In this document: in pieces, positions 17,151 through 25,889 of the stretch | How the letters are laid out: every line of letters starts with the position of its first letter | Numbering within the stretch: the first letter of the stretch is position 1 | NCBI RefSeq assembly: GCF_020667845.1 | Contig: NZ_JAFMPQ010000006.1 | Coordinates: forward strand, 62,001 to 126,000 | Source of the DNA: Cognatishimia sp. F0-27 | GTDB taxonomy: Bacteria > Pseudomonadota > Alphaproteobacteria > Rhodobacterales > Rhodobacteraceae | DNA length: 64,000 bases | Reading direction: 5' to 3' | Notes under the pieces: generated by a model | Database searches by the model: none | Told to the model about the DNA's origin: nothing | What the model saw: only the letters and a program-made list of their open reading frames with translations | Program-made: the position numbers and the translations under genes

Positions 17151-17757
17151 GGGCGACTGTTCATTGTGTTCTGAATTTTTGGCAACCGAATGCCCGAAGC
17201 ACCAGCAAAACAAACTCATGAAGGGCCTTTTCGCCAATCTTGTGGGCGAAAATGTGAGTTCTGCCCTGAAACTGGGCAAAAAATATATACACCTCGCGAG
17301 GATCGTGGCTCGATCGAGGGCGCGACAGAGTGCCCGACATGGGCCCGGTTTTTCACCCGGACAGCGCCGGACCTGCTCGACGGAATGCGCGTCGGGCAGG
17401 GCTCGCATCGCTGCGCTTGTGGCCATCCGCGCCCGTCTCTACGCGTCACCTCGCCCGGATCGCGCCGGAGATCTCGCGCGGCTCGGCTTCATGGGACAGA
17501 TGCTTCCGGCGATTGCGCGACGGGTCTTTGACGTCGATAAGCCAGGCCGGGTTTCGTGGCATTGCCTTGATGCGGGGTGGGGTGCGTTTGCGCAACACCG
17601 GTTGCCGCGAGGAGCGGTGACCTTGCCCCCCTGACAGAGGCGCAGCCAGCGGGCGATCCGCAAGTGAACGCGAAAAAGCAGCCCTCTCTCTGGGGGGCGC
17701 ATGCAGGCTGACGGGCATGAGCGGGTCCGGACACAACGGGCCGTGAAAGAACAGGTC
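17151..17757. other. Upstream region of the urease operon
   Basis: About 600 bases without a supported gene. An AT-rich stretch at 17278-17292 (ATATATA on either strand) stands out and may hold the -10 element of a urease promoter about 135 bases before ureD; a good -35 or sigma-54 element could not be recognised. An imperfect hairpin (TTCGCC/GGCGAA) lies at 17229-17249. The plus-strand frame 17149-17634 has no recognisable protein. Confidence 0.45.
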
Positions 17758-18384
17758 TCATGGGCCGCGTGTTCTGGGGCGGGAAAGCCGGAGGGCTGCC
17801 TTCGGAAACACCCGCCACAAGAGCACCGCGGTTGCACAGAGCGCCGCTGCGCAAAGCAGGATCTTTGACACGGTTTCCATCGTTCCCTGGATCTGCACCG
17901 CGTGGATCACAGACCCGAGGACCACGAGCACCGCCAGTGTCAGGTGGGCGCGGCGCCATGTTCGGTATCGTATCTTGAGGCGGCCGCGGAACAGGGCGAG
18001 GGCACCACCAGCGAAGACCGCCCACATGCCGATCACGCCCCAGGCGGAAAACGGCGTCGGCGAAACGAAAAGTAAGGCGTCGACAACGTCAGGCGGGCTT
18101 GTGATCCACAAGCCAACCAGATGGAGCACCACCGCAACCATCAACCCAATGCCGACCCACCGATGCGCACCCCGCGCGCGGGATCCCCGCATGCCGGGCA
18201 GGGCGCCCAGGATCAGCAGCGGCTGCACAACCAGCAAAGACAAAGCAACAACGCCGGCAAAGCCGGCCACGATATAGACCGGATCCCGCCACGCCAGCAG
18301 CGGGCTGGCCGCGGCCGCATAGAGCGGAACGAGGAGCACAGCCGTCAGGCAAATCCAGATCAGCGCCGAGCGGGTGCGGGACAT
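17758..18384 (-). CDS. Ferric-reductase-like transmembrane haem protein
   Basis: A 208-residue protein with six hydrophobic segments matching the ferric reductase-like transmembrane domain. Two pairs of histidines lie in suitable helices: AHRWVG and VLHLVG in the third helix region, RAHLTL and VIHAVQI in a later one. They could hold two b haems across the membrane, as in MsrQ and NOX-type cores. There is no FAD/NADPH domain. The upstream neighbour, 20 bases away, is a Tat-exported protein, so the pair may form a membrane-to-periplasm electron path. It is not clearly MsrQ because no MsrP is nearby. Confidence 0.72.
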   Translation of the reverse strand: MSRTRSALIWICLTAVLLVPLYAAAASPLLAWRDPVYIVAGFAGVVALSLLVVQPLLILGALPGMRGSRARGAHRWVGIGLMVAVVLHLVGLWITSPPDVVDALLFVSPTPFSAWGVIGMWAVFAGGALALFRGRLKIRYRTWRRAHLTLAVLVVLGSVIHAVQIQGTMETVSKILLCAAALCATAVLLWRVFPKAALRLSRPRTRGP

Positions 18385-18404
18385 GGTATGGCGCGGCGGT
18401 TTGC

Positions 18405-18893
18405 TCAGGCCGGTTCCAACACGAAATGGGCCTCAAGGGTCGTGTCCTGGGCCCGTGGCATGATCGGACGCAGAAACACGGTCTTGAAGGTGCCGCTGTC
18501 ATAGGCGAGATGGCCATGCGGTTGACCAAAAGCCGGGACGATCTGCGGCATCTCCAACCGGAAAACGCCGTTGGCATCGGTCAGGGTTGCGCCATGGCTT
18601 TCCGGGTCGCGTTCATGCCCTTCGGTCGTATGGGCCCATATCTGGATGCGTTGACCGGGCAGGGGCGCGCCATCGCCGGCCCGCCGAACCGTTCCAGTCA
18701 TCCAGAAGCCGCCTCCGCCAATACGCTCCACGATCGGCGCGCCGGGGCGGTAATTGTTCGATCCCCCGCGCATCGATGGCGTGGGCGCCACGCCTTGAGC
18801 CCGGGCCGGTGTGAGAAAACCGGTGGTCGCGGTTGCCAGGGCAGCGCCTCCGGTCACGAGGACGGTGCGACGATTGAGGAAAGCCTTGGTCAT
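18405..18893 (-). CDS. Tat-exported protein with intradiol-dioxygenase-like fold
   Basis: A 162-residue protein. The N terminus is a twin-arginine signal (LNRRTVLVTGG, cleavage near ARA at about residue 32). The mature part resembles the beta-sandwich of intradiol dioxygenases: TGTVRRAGDGAPLPGQRIQIWAH, then ATLTDANGVFRLEMPQI and QPHGHLAYDSGTFKTVFLRP. The usual two Tyr and two His iron ligands are not all evident, so it may be a non-catalytic or different metal-binding relative. It precedes the haem membrane protein by 20 bases, suggesting a functional pair. Confidence 0.6.
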   Translation of the reverse strand: MTKAFLNRRTVLVTGGAALATATTGFLTPARAQGVAPTPSMRGGSNNYRPGAPIVERIGGGGFWMTGTVRRAGDGAPLPGQRIQIWAHTTEGHERDPESHGATLTDANGVFRLEMPQIVPAFGQPHGHLAYDSGTFKTVFLRPIMPRAQDTTLEAHFVLEPA

Positions 18894-19138
18894 GTGGAAT
18901 CTCCTGTCTCAAGCCGATGATGCGTCCGGCGTCCGGTTAAAGAACCGCCCTTTGCTAATGCCAACCTAATGCGCCGGAACGACAATTCTAAGCGTGTTTT
19001 CCGCCTGTCATGCGGCGATGCCATGATTGTGAAGCATCATTGGTTCCCATCTGGACCGCCCGTGTCGGTGCACGGCTGATCGCGCTCCATGTTCGACGTT
19101 CATGTTGCGGTTGTCCGCGCCCGGTCTAAGCTGCGCCC

Positions 19139-20167
19139 ATGCCCTATGTGACGTCCCTCTTTGCCCGCAAGATGGTAGCCGCCGCTGGCCCGGACATCGA
19201 TGCCGTGGCGTTGCTTGCCCGGGTGGGTCTTGATGCTGCCGTGCCCTGGGATCCGAAGGTCATGATTGCCGCTGACGCCTATTATGCCATGCTCGAGAGC
19301 ATCGCCGAGCGGAAAGATGTCACGGCGCTCCCCCTTGTTTGTGGCGCCTCGATGCGGTGTGACGAGTATGGCGCGCTTGGCTTGGCATGGAAAGCTGCGC
19401 CGAACCTGCGCGGGTCGCTGTCTCGGGTAGAGCGGTATGCGCGGCTCTGGACGAGCGTGGTGGCATACAAGGTGCAAGCCGACCCGCGCGGGGTGTTGTT
19501 TGTGCTGCACCGCAGCGGCGCGCGGCGGCTTGGATTGCGGCTTTCCAATGAGGCGACCCTTGCCAGCGCCGTGTCGCTGGCCCGGCAGGTCTCTCCCGTG
19601 CCGTTTTCGCCGGTCGAGGTGTTGGTGCAGCACGACGCTCCGCGGCGGATCGATGCTCATGAGGCCTATTTCGGGTGTCCGATCCGGTTTGGGGCCGAAG
19701 TTGACGGATTGGTCGTGTCGCATGAAGCGCTCGATCGCCCCAATATTCTTGGCGATCAAGGCATCACGCAATTCCTTCTGTCTCACCTCGATGAAGCGCT
19801 GGGGGCGATCCCGGACGTGCTGACGCTGGAGGCCCGAACCAAAGAGGCCATTGCGCGCGCGCTCAGTGAGGGCGTGCCAAAAATGGAAGACGTGGCGCGG
19901 GGAATGGGGCTGAGCGCACGGTCGCTCCACCGGCGCCTCGCCGATCAGGGTGTGCGCTTTGACGCCTTGCGAGAGGCCACACGCCGTGAACTCGCGGAAG
20001 GTTTGCTTGGGGACCAATGCTATTCGCTGGCAGAAATCGCATTCCTGACCGGGTTTTCGGACCAGAGCGCGTTTTCCCGTGCCTTCAAACGTTGGGCCGG
20101 ATGCCCGCCGGCCGCCTATCGCAAGGCGCATCTGTCGCGGCGGTCGGGGCGAGAAAAAACATCATGA
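19139..20167 (+). CDS. AraC-family regulator with N-terminal Arabinose_bd-like domain
   Basis: A 342-residue regulator. Residues 1-220 match the sensor domain of the OruR/ArgR-type AraC group (CGASMRCDEYGALGLAWKAAPNLR is characteristic). The C-terminal double helix-turn-helix ends with YSLAEIAFLTGFSDQSAFSRAFKRWAG and the closing block PPAAYRKAH. Such proteins respond to small molecules, often amino acids or lipids. No operator is apparent, and the Nudix gene downstream is read in the same direction with its own ribosome site. Confidence 0.85.
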   Translation: MPYVTSLFARKMVAAAGPDIDAVALLARVGLDAAVPWDPKVMIAADAYYAMLESIAERKDVTALPLVCGASMRCDEYGALGLAWKAAPNLRGSLSRVERYARLWTSVVAYKVQADPRGVLFVLHRSGARRLGLRLSNEATLASAVSLARQVSPVPFSPVEVLVQHDAPRRIDAHEAYFGCPIRFGAEVDGLVVSHEALDRPNILGDQGITQFLLSHLDEALGAIPDVLTLEARTKEAIARALSEGVPKMEDVARGMGLSARSLHRRLADQGVRFDALREATRRELAEGLLGDQCYSLAEIAFLTGFSDQSAFSRAFKRWAGCPPAAYRKAHLSRRSGREKTS

Positions 20168-20278
20168 ATGCGCGGGCTATTGGTGCGGCGACGTCTATTT
20201 GGTCTGGAATACCGGTCCCAAGTCGATGTTTACCAAACGTTGATGAAAGCCTATATACTTGGTACCAGGAGGCCAAAG

Positions 20279-20740
20279 ATGCCCAAGATAGGCGAGCAGA
20301 TTGCAGCACTTCCCATTCGATGGGACGAAAAGGACCGGGTGAGCGTGTTGATGGTCACCTCCCGCGGATCGCGGCGTTGGGTCATGCCCAAAGGCTGGGA
20401 GATGAATGGCAAGAAACCATGGGCTGCTGCAGAGATCGAGGCGCTCGAGGAGGCGGGGGCCAAGGGCTTTATCGGCCATGTGCCGCTGGGGACGTATCGG
20501 TATCCGAAGATCCTCGATGACGGACAGATAATTCCCTGCGTTGTCAGTGTTTATCCCATGTTTGTCGAAAAGCTCAAACGCGATTGGAAAGAGCGCAAGG
20601 AGCGATCCCGTCGCTGGTTTTCACCAAAAGCCGCGGCGAAACGGGTCGATGAAGAGGAATTGGCCCAATTGCTCATGATGCTGCACAAAAAGCCGCACAA
20701 GGTCCCTGTTATTCGCGAGTTGCTGGCCGAAGCCAGCTAA
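20279..20740 (+). CDS. Nudix hydrolase
   Basis: A 153-residue Nudix-fold enzyme. The Nudix box reads PKGWEMNGKKPWAAAEIEA followed by LEEAGAKG: the metal-binding EE pair and the glycine are kept, the usual Arg at the first box position is Ile, as in many alphaproteobacterial members near diphosphoinositol/diadenosine polyphosphate hydrolases. AGGAGG at 20267-20272, six bases before the ATG, fixes this start over a longer frame that begins right after the AraC gene. Substrate unknown; nucleoside di- or polyphosphates are likely. Confidence 0.8.
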   Translation: MPKIGEQIAALPIRWDEKDRVSVLMVTSRGSRRWVMPKGWEMNGKKPWAAAEIEALEEAGAKGFIGHVPLGTYRYPKILDDGQIIPCVVSVYPMFVEKLKRDWKERKERSRRWFSPKAAAKRVDEEELAQLLMMLHKKPHKVPVIRELLAEAS

Positions 20741-20968
20741 CCCGGCGTTGGTGACCGATCGCATTCATGAGGATTGGTCGCGATATCAGCCTGTGTGTCG
20801 CCGACATTCTGGAGCGGAATTGGTAATTGCCACCAAGACACAGCCGCACGCAGCGCGTGTATCGTCCAAAGTGACAGGCTTTTCCGGTTTCATTTCGCCA
20901 AAGGGGCACCCGTGAAGCACGCCTCTGCTTCCTTTAGTGCGCCCCTTTCTGAAATAGAGCGTTTCCGA

Positions 20969-22408
20969 TCAATCAACCGGCAACCCGCTGGGCACCGCAT
21001 CGGGGCGACCAAGCGGCAGACGGTCAACGCTTGCGCCGGTCAATGACAGCAAGAACGCCTCGATATCGCCAATGTCATCCTCACTCAGCGACACCGGCGT
21101 GATATCGACATTCCGGTCTTGCCGGGCAAGCTCGATCCGGTCTTCGAGGATCGCAAAATCCACTTCTGACACCCATGCGATATCCGGCAGGCGCGCCATT
21201 TCGCGCTTCCACTCGGCGCGCGCCGTTTTGGGGTCGGCCATATGCCGGATCATGGAGCGCAGGTCGGGATATGCGCCATTGTGGCCGTAGGGCGCGGTCA
21301 AGGCGACATTTCTCAAGCTCGGCGTGCGGAAACGATACGCGTCTGTCAGGCGATCCGTGGCGCCCATGCGCCCGACGTCCCGCGGGATCGGGTCAAAGGG
21401 CCGTGTCCGGCCGGGGCCGAATTGCGGAATACCCGCCGCGTGGAACTGCTGATCGGAAAACAGGGGGCCGTTGTGGCACGTGGCGCATCGCGCCTTGCCG
21501 AAAAAGAGCTGTCGCCCGCGCTCCGCCGGACCGGGAAGCGGGATCCCCTGGGTCATATAGGCGTCATACGGGCTGTCGAAACTCCGGAATTCCGTCCCGA
21601 TAAAGGCGGCGATCGCATTGGCGATTTCCACGATTGTCACCTGTTCCGGTTTGTCGATGTGGTCAAAGCAATCCACGAACATTTCGCCATAGGCCGGGAT
21701 CGTGCGCACGCGCTTGGCAATCAGCGGCCAGCCCTTGTCGATGCGGTCCTTGAAGGCACCGGCAACTTCGTTGGAACCGGGTTCGCCCGCCATTTCCGCG
21801 TCCGATGTCATCGGGAACAGCGCTTGCGCAGCGATGATCGAATTGAGTCCTGTCGGGAGGTATTCCTCCGCCGGGCTGTCAAAGCCATTTCCGTAAAGGT
21901 CCGAGACTTCGAGTCGTCCGTCGTGAAACAGAACCGCGACATCGCGATGCGCGAGATTCCACAGCGCCGGTGCGTTGCGTGGAATGCGGGCGCGCACACG
22001 ATGCTTGCCGTCCATCGCAACCCGTTCTGGCCCGATCCCAATGCCGCCTTCGCCAATACCAAGGCTGAGCCGATCCGTGCTGCCAAGCTCGTGGTGATGG
22101 CAGGTGCCACAGGAGATGTTGCGGTTGCCCGACAGGATCTTGTCATAAAACAGCATCTGTCCAAGTCGGGCTTGCGCCGGGTCGAACTGCAGGAAATCAT
22201 CGGGATCGATGGCCTCCGCGGCCGTGGAGGTTGCGAGCCCGAGGGAGAGGAGAGCTGCGTGCGCCAGAGAAGTGAAGGCACGGCGTGGGGTGGGGCGTCC
22301 TCGCCCGACCAAAACACCGTTCGGGACCAACTGCCGAATGCGTCGTCCAAGGCTCCGGAGCAGCTGATGGGCGTTGTCTTGAGAGCGGTGTCGCATTCTG
22401 TGCATCAT
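20969..22408 (-). CDS. Dihaem cytochrome c peroxidase/MauG-family protein
   Basis: A protein of up to 479 residues with two CxxCH haem sites, SCGTCHHH near residue 98 and RCATCHNG near residue 308. The rest fits the bacterial CCP/MauG superfamily (PTGLNS..., RTPSLRNVALTAPYGHNGAY near the C terminus). It should lie in the periplasm. The signal peptide hydrophobic core is RAFTSLAHAALLSLGLATSTAAEA. The start is uncertain: the ATG at 22408 gives an unusually long basic N terminus and overlaps the divergent Sel1 gene; a TTG near 22308 in front of the RR-hydrophobic stretch is an alternative. Either a peroxidase or a protein-modifying MauG-like enzyme. Confidence 0.75.
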   Translation of the reverse strand: MMHRMRHRSQDNAHQLLRSLGRRIRQLVPNGVLVGRGRPTPRRAFTSLAHAALLSLGLATSTAAEAIDPDDFLQFDPAQARLGQMLFYDKILSGNRNISCGTCHHHELGSTDRLSLGIGEGGIGIGPERVAMDGKHRVRARIPRNAPALWNLAHRDVAVLFHDGRLEVSDLYGNGFDSPAEEYLPTGLNSIIAAQALFPMTSDAEMAGEPGSNEVAGAFKDRIDKGWPLIAKRVRTIPAYGEMFVDCFDHIDKPEQVTIVEIANAIAAFIGTEFRSFDSPYDAYMTQGIPLPGPAERGRQLFFGKARCATCHNGPLFSDQQFHAAGIPQFGPGRTRPFDPIPRDVGRMGATDRLTDAYRFRTPSLRNVALTAPYGHNGAYPDLRSMIRHMADPKTARAEWKREMARLPDIAWVSEVDFAILEDRIELARQDRNVDITPVSLSEDDIGDIEAFLLSLTGASVDRLPLGRPDAVPSGLPVD

Positions 22409-22891
22409 GTCATCTTCCGATCGGTGGGAGCGATGGTGATCGCGGTTTGGGGAAGCCTTGGCCAGGCCCAGACGCTGGAGCATGCGCGTGACCTTATGGA
22501 GGCGCATCGGTTCGAAGAAGCCTATGCGGCGATGTGGCCGCTGGCGCGCTCCGGAAATGCGGATGCCGAGGAACTCATCGGTGTGATGTATGCCCTTGGC
22601 CTTGGTGTCGAACAGGATCATGTCCGGGCCTTCGACTGGTATCTGCGCTCTGCGATGAAAGGGCATCCCGGCGCGCAATCCGGGGTCGGGTGGTACTACG
22701 AGACCGGCTTGGGCCTGCCGACACCGGACCTCGTTCGGGCATTTCTGTGGTATCAACTCTCGACCATTGGCGGCGATCCGGACGCCGCCATTTCGGTCGA
22801 GGAGGTCATCAAGAAGATGACAAAAGACGAAATCGAGAAAGCGCATCAATTGGTCAATGACTATCGGGTGTGGATGTATCCATTTCGTTGA
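22367..22891 (+). CDS. Exported Sel1-repeat protein
   Basis: A 174-residue protein with a predicted signal peptide (hydrophobic core GAMVIAVWGSLGQAQ) and two Sel1-type repeats (AEELIGVMYALGLGVEQDH and AQSGVGWYYETGLGL plus flanking helices). Sel1 repeats form solenoids that bind other proteins. An alternative ATG at 22433 would give 153 residues with a shortened signal. The gene runs divergently from the dihaem protein, and with the longest starts their 5' ends overlap by about 40 bases, so at least one of the two starts is probably further in. Confidence 0.65.
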   Translation: MGVVLRAVSHSVHHVIFRSVGAMVIAVWGSLGQAQTLEHARDLMEAHRFEEAYAAMWPLARSGNADAEELIGVMYALGLGVEQDHVRAFDWYLRSAMKGHPGAQSGVGWYYETGLGLPTPDLVRAFLWYQLSTIGGDPDAAISVEEVIKKMTKDEIEKAHQLVNDYRVWMYPFR

Positions 22892-23503
22892 TCTTGGCGC
22901 AGTCGAAGCGGTTTTGGCAAATTTTCTCAGTGTCAGACCAGGTTTACAGGAATTTTTCTCGATTCAATGACGATATGTTGAGGGCCCTGGACCGCTGCCG
23001 GAAGATATTTCCGATAGTGGTCTGAGCATTGGAGTTGCGCACCATGATCACGCGGTTGTGATTCGCAGTTGATCAGACGCATGACGTGACCATCCGACCC
23101 AACACGCGCGAGTGCCCGGTGACCACCGGCATCAGGGTGCCGTCGCAAGGCCCTCGTGCGTCATGGGATGGCCGTGTGTGACATCCCTGGCTGTCGGGAA
23201 ATGAAACCCGCGCTTTCAGGCTCCAACCCCAGAGTCTCACCCGAAGCGAGGCCTGGGCCGGGATCTGCGCCGCGGGCGCCTCAAACGCATACCGGTAACG
23301 CAGCGGGCTGTCTGAGAGCGCAGTGCCAGCCCTCGGGCCGGCCGGGGTCGTTCCGCACCGTGGGTTTTGGACGGCCTCAGATACGGCCTGCGCGGCCTTC
23401 GCCTGTGCCAAACCCTGCGGTTCTTGGTAGACTCGAAATTTGGTTGTGTGAAAATTGAAGCGCGCCCAAGGCGGATTGGGCGCGCTTCAATGAGCTGGAG
23501 AGA
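22892..23503. other. Intergenic stretch after Sel1 gene
   Basis: About 600 bases. It contains the terminator of the minus-strand acidic protein at 23455-23490. Apart from that I recognise no gene; open frames on both strands lack family similarity. Confidence 0.5.
23455..23490 (-). terminator. Rho-independent terminator of the acidic protein gene
   Basis: A 15-bp perfect stem (TTGAAGCGCGCCCAA and its complement), 6-base loop, followed on the minus strand by TTTT. It starts 14 bases after the stop of the acidic protein gene. Confidence 0.85.
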
Positions 23504-24400
23504 TCAGGCGAATTCGACATCATCTTCGATGTCGTCACCTGTTTCGTCGGAAAACTCGGCTTCGGTATCGTCTGGGAGGCTTAACGCCGCAATCAGATCC
23601 TCACCATCGTAATCGTCAAGCGCGCCCGCTTCAATCGCGGCATCATAGGCTGCAAGAACCTCCTCGGTATCCGCAAAACCCCCGTCTGGCGCCTCGATGC
23701 TGAAGATCTCGACCGGGTAGTCTACCGCGTCGGAATATTCATAGAATACGATCTCTTCGAGGGCCGGAACACCACCCAAGTCGGTTTCATTCTCGTAATA
23801 CGCGAGGTAGTTTTCAAAGGTGGGTTCAACACCTTCATCCAGCACGTCCACAACGCCTTCGCGGGGTTCCGCTGCAATCGCGACGCCGACGACCTGGTCG
23901 CCGGTTTGGGTCCCGAAGTAAACCTTTTCGAAAAGCGGCTCTTGTGGTTCTTCAGGATCTTCTGGCTCTTCCGGAATTTCGGGGTCGTGGGAGACACCCT
24001 TGATCGAACCTTCGTCGTTCGATGTCGATGTGGCGCGGATGCCGAAAACATCGATGTCGTCGATTGAGACATCGTCGAGGGCGATCGTCAGCGTGTCGCC
24101 TTCCGAAACAAAGGTTTCCTTCTCCGTACCGTCAGGACCGAGTCCCGGATCGCTGAGCGCCTCGGCGTCGTCCCATTGGACCCTGTCACCATCCAGCCTG
24201 GAACCGTTCATGTTCAACGGGCCGGCGAGGGATTCACTCGATCCGGAAAAGTCATCATCTCCGAAGTAGACGGCGTTTACGTCCATGCTGCCTTCGGTCA
24301 CCTGAATATCGGCAAGCACCTGACCCTCGATCTCGTAGAGAGAGACCGTATAAGACAAACCTTCGGTTTGATACGAAAACACTTTCGAATAATCCGGCAC
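23504..24400 (-). CDS. Strongly acidic orphan protein
   Basis: A 298-residue protein I cannot assign. It starts at a GTG (24400) with AAAGGG six bases upstream, giving MPDYSKVFSYQTEGLSYTVSL. The N-terminal third looks like a beta-rich domain; a Glu/Pro linker (EIPEEPEDPEEPQEP, about residue 150) separates it from a second domain; the last 40 residues are almost all Asp, Glu and Ala. There is no signal peptide. High acidity and lack of basic residues suit a calcium-binding or type I-secreted protein, but no RTX repeats are seen. It is monocistronic, with its own strong terminator. Confidence 0.6.
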   Translation of the reverse strand: MPDYSKVFSYQTEGLSYTVSLYEIEGQVLADIQVTEGSMDVNAVYFGDDDFSGSSESLAGPLNMNGSRLDGDRVQWDDAEALSDPGLGPDGTEKETFVSEGDTLTIALDDVSIDDIDVFGIRATSTSNDEGSIKGVSHDPEIPEEPEDPEEPQEPLFEKVYFGTQTGDQVVGVAIAAEPREGVVDVLDEGVEPTFENYLAYYENETDLGGVPALEEIVFYEYSDAVDYPVEIFSIEAPDGGFADTEEVLAAYDAAIEAGALDDYDGEDLIAALSLPDDTEAEFSDETGDDIEDDVEFA

Positions 24401-24708
24401 AACAAACCCTTTCCCTGTTCCGCGTGGGCGCAGCAATGTGAAGATATCTTGTCAGTGATGTGTTTGAGAGCAATTTTTCATAAACGATACGTTTCCAATT
24501 CAGCATCATGCGCGCGGGGCGTGCCCAGCGAATGCTGCGGATGTTGCGGAATTCGGTCCAGGTCTCACCGGCGATTGCATTTTTGGACTTGCGCACAAGT
24601 TGCTCGGTGCACGGGGCTGGTCGCGATCGTACGATAGGTTTTGCAAGATACATCAGAAAAGCCGCCCGGTTTCCCGGACGGCTTCATGATCATCACGCGC
24701 GGCGAAGA
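24401..24708. other. Gap between acidic protein and dctP
   Basis: About 300 bases. It holds the dctP terminator (24659-24684). The AT-rich part near 24440-24500 is probably the promoter of the acidic protein gene. No gene seen. Confidence 0.5.
24659..24684 (-). terminator. Terminator of the monooxygenase-TRAP operon
   Basis: Stem AAGCCG-x-CCGG / CCGG-x-CGGCTT with one internal mismatch and a short T-rich loop, followed on the minus strand by TTTT. It lies 25 bases after the dctP stop. Confidence 0.8.
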
Positions 24709-25767
24709 TCAGTTCAGGTCAGCCTCATAGCCCGAGGCGAGGTCGGCTTCCGCTTCCTCGACGGCTTGCATCAGCGCTTCGAAGATTTCCGGGCCGCCAT
24801 CGACATTGTCCTGGAACCACTGGAACACCGGCTGTGCGGCATCCCGGAACGCGGCCTTTTCATCCGGCGTCGGCACATAGAGATCACCCCCGCCCGCGAC
24901 AAAGTCTTGGTAAGCCTGGATCGACTTGCGCTTTGGCGAGGCAAATGTCGCCTGCTGAAGCGCCGCGAAGCCATCGACCACCACGCGGCGCATGTCCTCA
25001 TCCATGCCGAGGAACTTTTCGTTGTTCATCACCCAGATCGCGCCCATGTAGGCGTGCCCGTCGAGCGTCACGTATTGAAGGCCCGCATCGGGGAACTTCA
25101 TGCCCATGATGTCGGTGATGCCGTTCTTGGACCCGTCGACAACGCCGGTCTGGAAGGAGGTGAAGAGCTCCGGCCAGCTGATCGGGGTCGGGGCGGCGCC
25201 CATGGCCTTCACGACTTCCTGCGGCAGGTCTGCGACCACGGTGCGGATCTTGAGGCCTTCGAGGTCGGAGGGTTGCGTCACGCGGCGCTGCGTGTTGGCG
25301 AAGTTGCGCCATCCGCCGGTGTTGCCGATGGTCATGATGCGGATCGTGTCGCCGGAATCTTCAAGCGCCATCGCGCGCATCTTGCGGGTGAAATCGCCCG
25401 AAAGCACATGCTCCGCGACCCGGTCATCGGACATCAGGTAGGGCAGGTCGAGCACCTGCACATAGGGGAAGATGCCCGCCGCACCGCCCGAGGTGGTCAC
25501 AAACACGTCGATCGAGCCGTCAGCCACACCCTGGAGGCACTCCGCCCCCCCCGAGCAGAGCTGCGTGCCGATGAAGAGCTCGACGGCGATGCGCCCGTTC
25601 GAGGCATTCTCGACATGGTTCTTGAACACCACGAGACCGTCATAGTCCTCGTCGTTTTCGTTGGAGTTGGCTGTGGCACGGATCGTGATGTCCTGTGCCG
25701 CGGCGGACAGCGCGCTGCCTGCCAGGAGGGCGGCGGTGAGCGCCACCTTGGTAAGACCTTTGAGCAT
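24709..25767 (-). CDS. TRAP transporter substrate-binding protein (DctP family)
   Basis: A 352-residue periplasmic binding protein. Signal peptide at residues 1-24 (cleavage after SAAAQ). The mature protein shows the DctP pattern: GRIAVELFIGTQLCSGGAECLQGVADGSIDVF, the conserved NTGGWRNFANTQRRVTQPSDLEGLKIR with the ligand-binding arginine, and FTSFQTGVVDGSKNG. The second cysteine pair around CSGGAEC is less usual. It comes last in the operon, after dctQ and dctM. The ligand is unknown from sequence; operon context suggests a sulfonated sugar or other anionic compound whose charged group would face the conserved arginine. Confidence 0.88.
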   Translation of the reverse strand: MLKGLTKVALTAALLAGSALSAAAQDITIRATANSNENDEDYDGLVVFKNHVENASNGRIAVELFIGTQLCSGGAECLQGVADGSIDVFVTTSGGAAGIFPYVQVLDLPYLMSDDRVAEHVLSGDFTRKMRAMALEDSGDTIRIMTIGNTGGWRNFANTQRRVTQPSDLEGLKIRTVVADLPQEVVKAMGAAPTPISWPELFTSFQTGVVDGSKNGITDIMGMKFPDAGLQYVTLDGHAYMGAIWVMNNEKFLGMDEDMRRVVVDGFAALQQATFASPKRKSIQAYQDFVAGGGDLYVPTPDEKAAFRDAAQPVFQWFQDNVDGGPEIFEALMQAVEEAEADLASGYEADLN

Positions 25768-25889
25768 GAGTTTTCTCCCTGTTGCTTTCTTTGGTCCGGG
25801 TCGAGGCCCCGAAGGGCCCGGTGAAATCGGAGCGCGGCGGATGGCCCGTCGCGGCCCGGCAATGGTGAGCGGGTTCGCCCCGCGTCCTG

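Noticed and set aside
17149-17634. 161-codon plus-strand frame upstream of the urease operon
   Set aside because: No ribosome site, no family resemblance; lies in probable promoter and leader DNA of ureD.
23073-23411. Minus-strand frame of 112 codons after the Sel1 gene
   Set aside because: Composition typical of GC-rich non-coding frames; no motif, no neighbours in the same direction.
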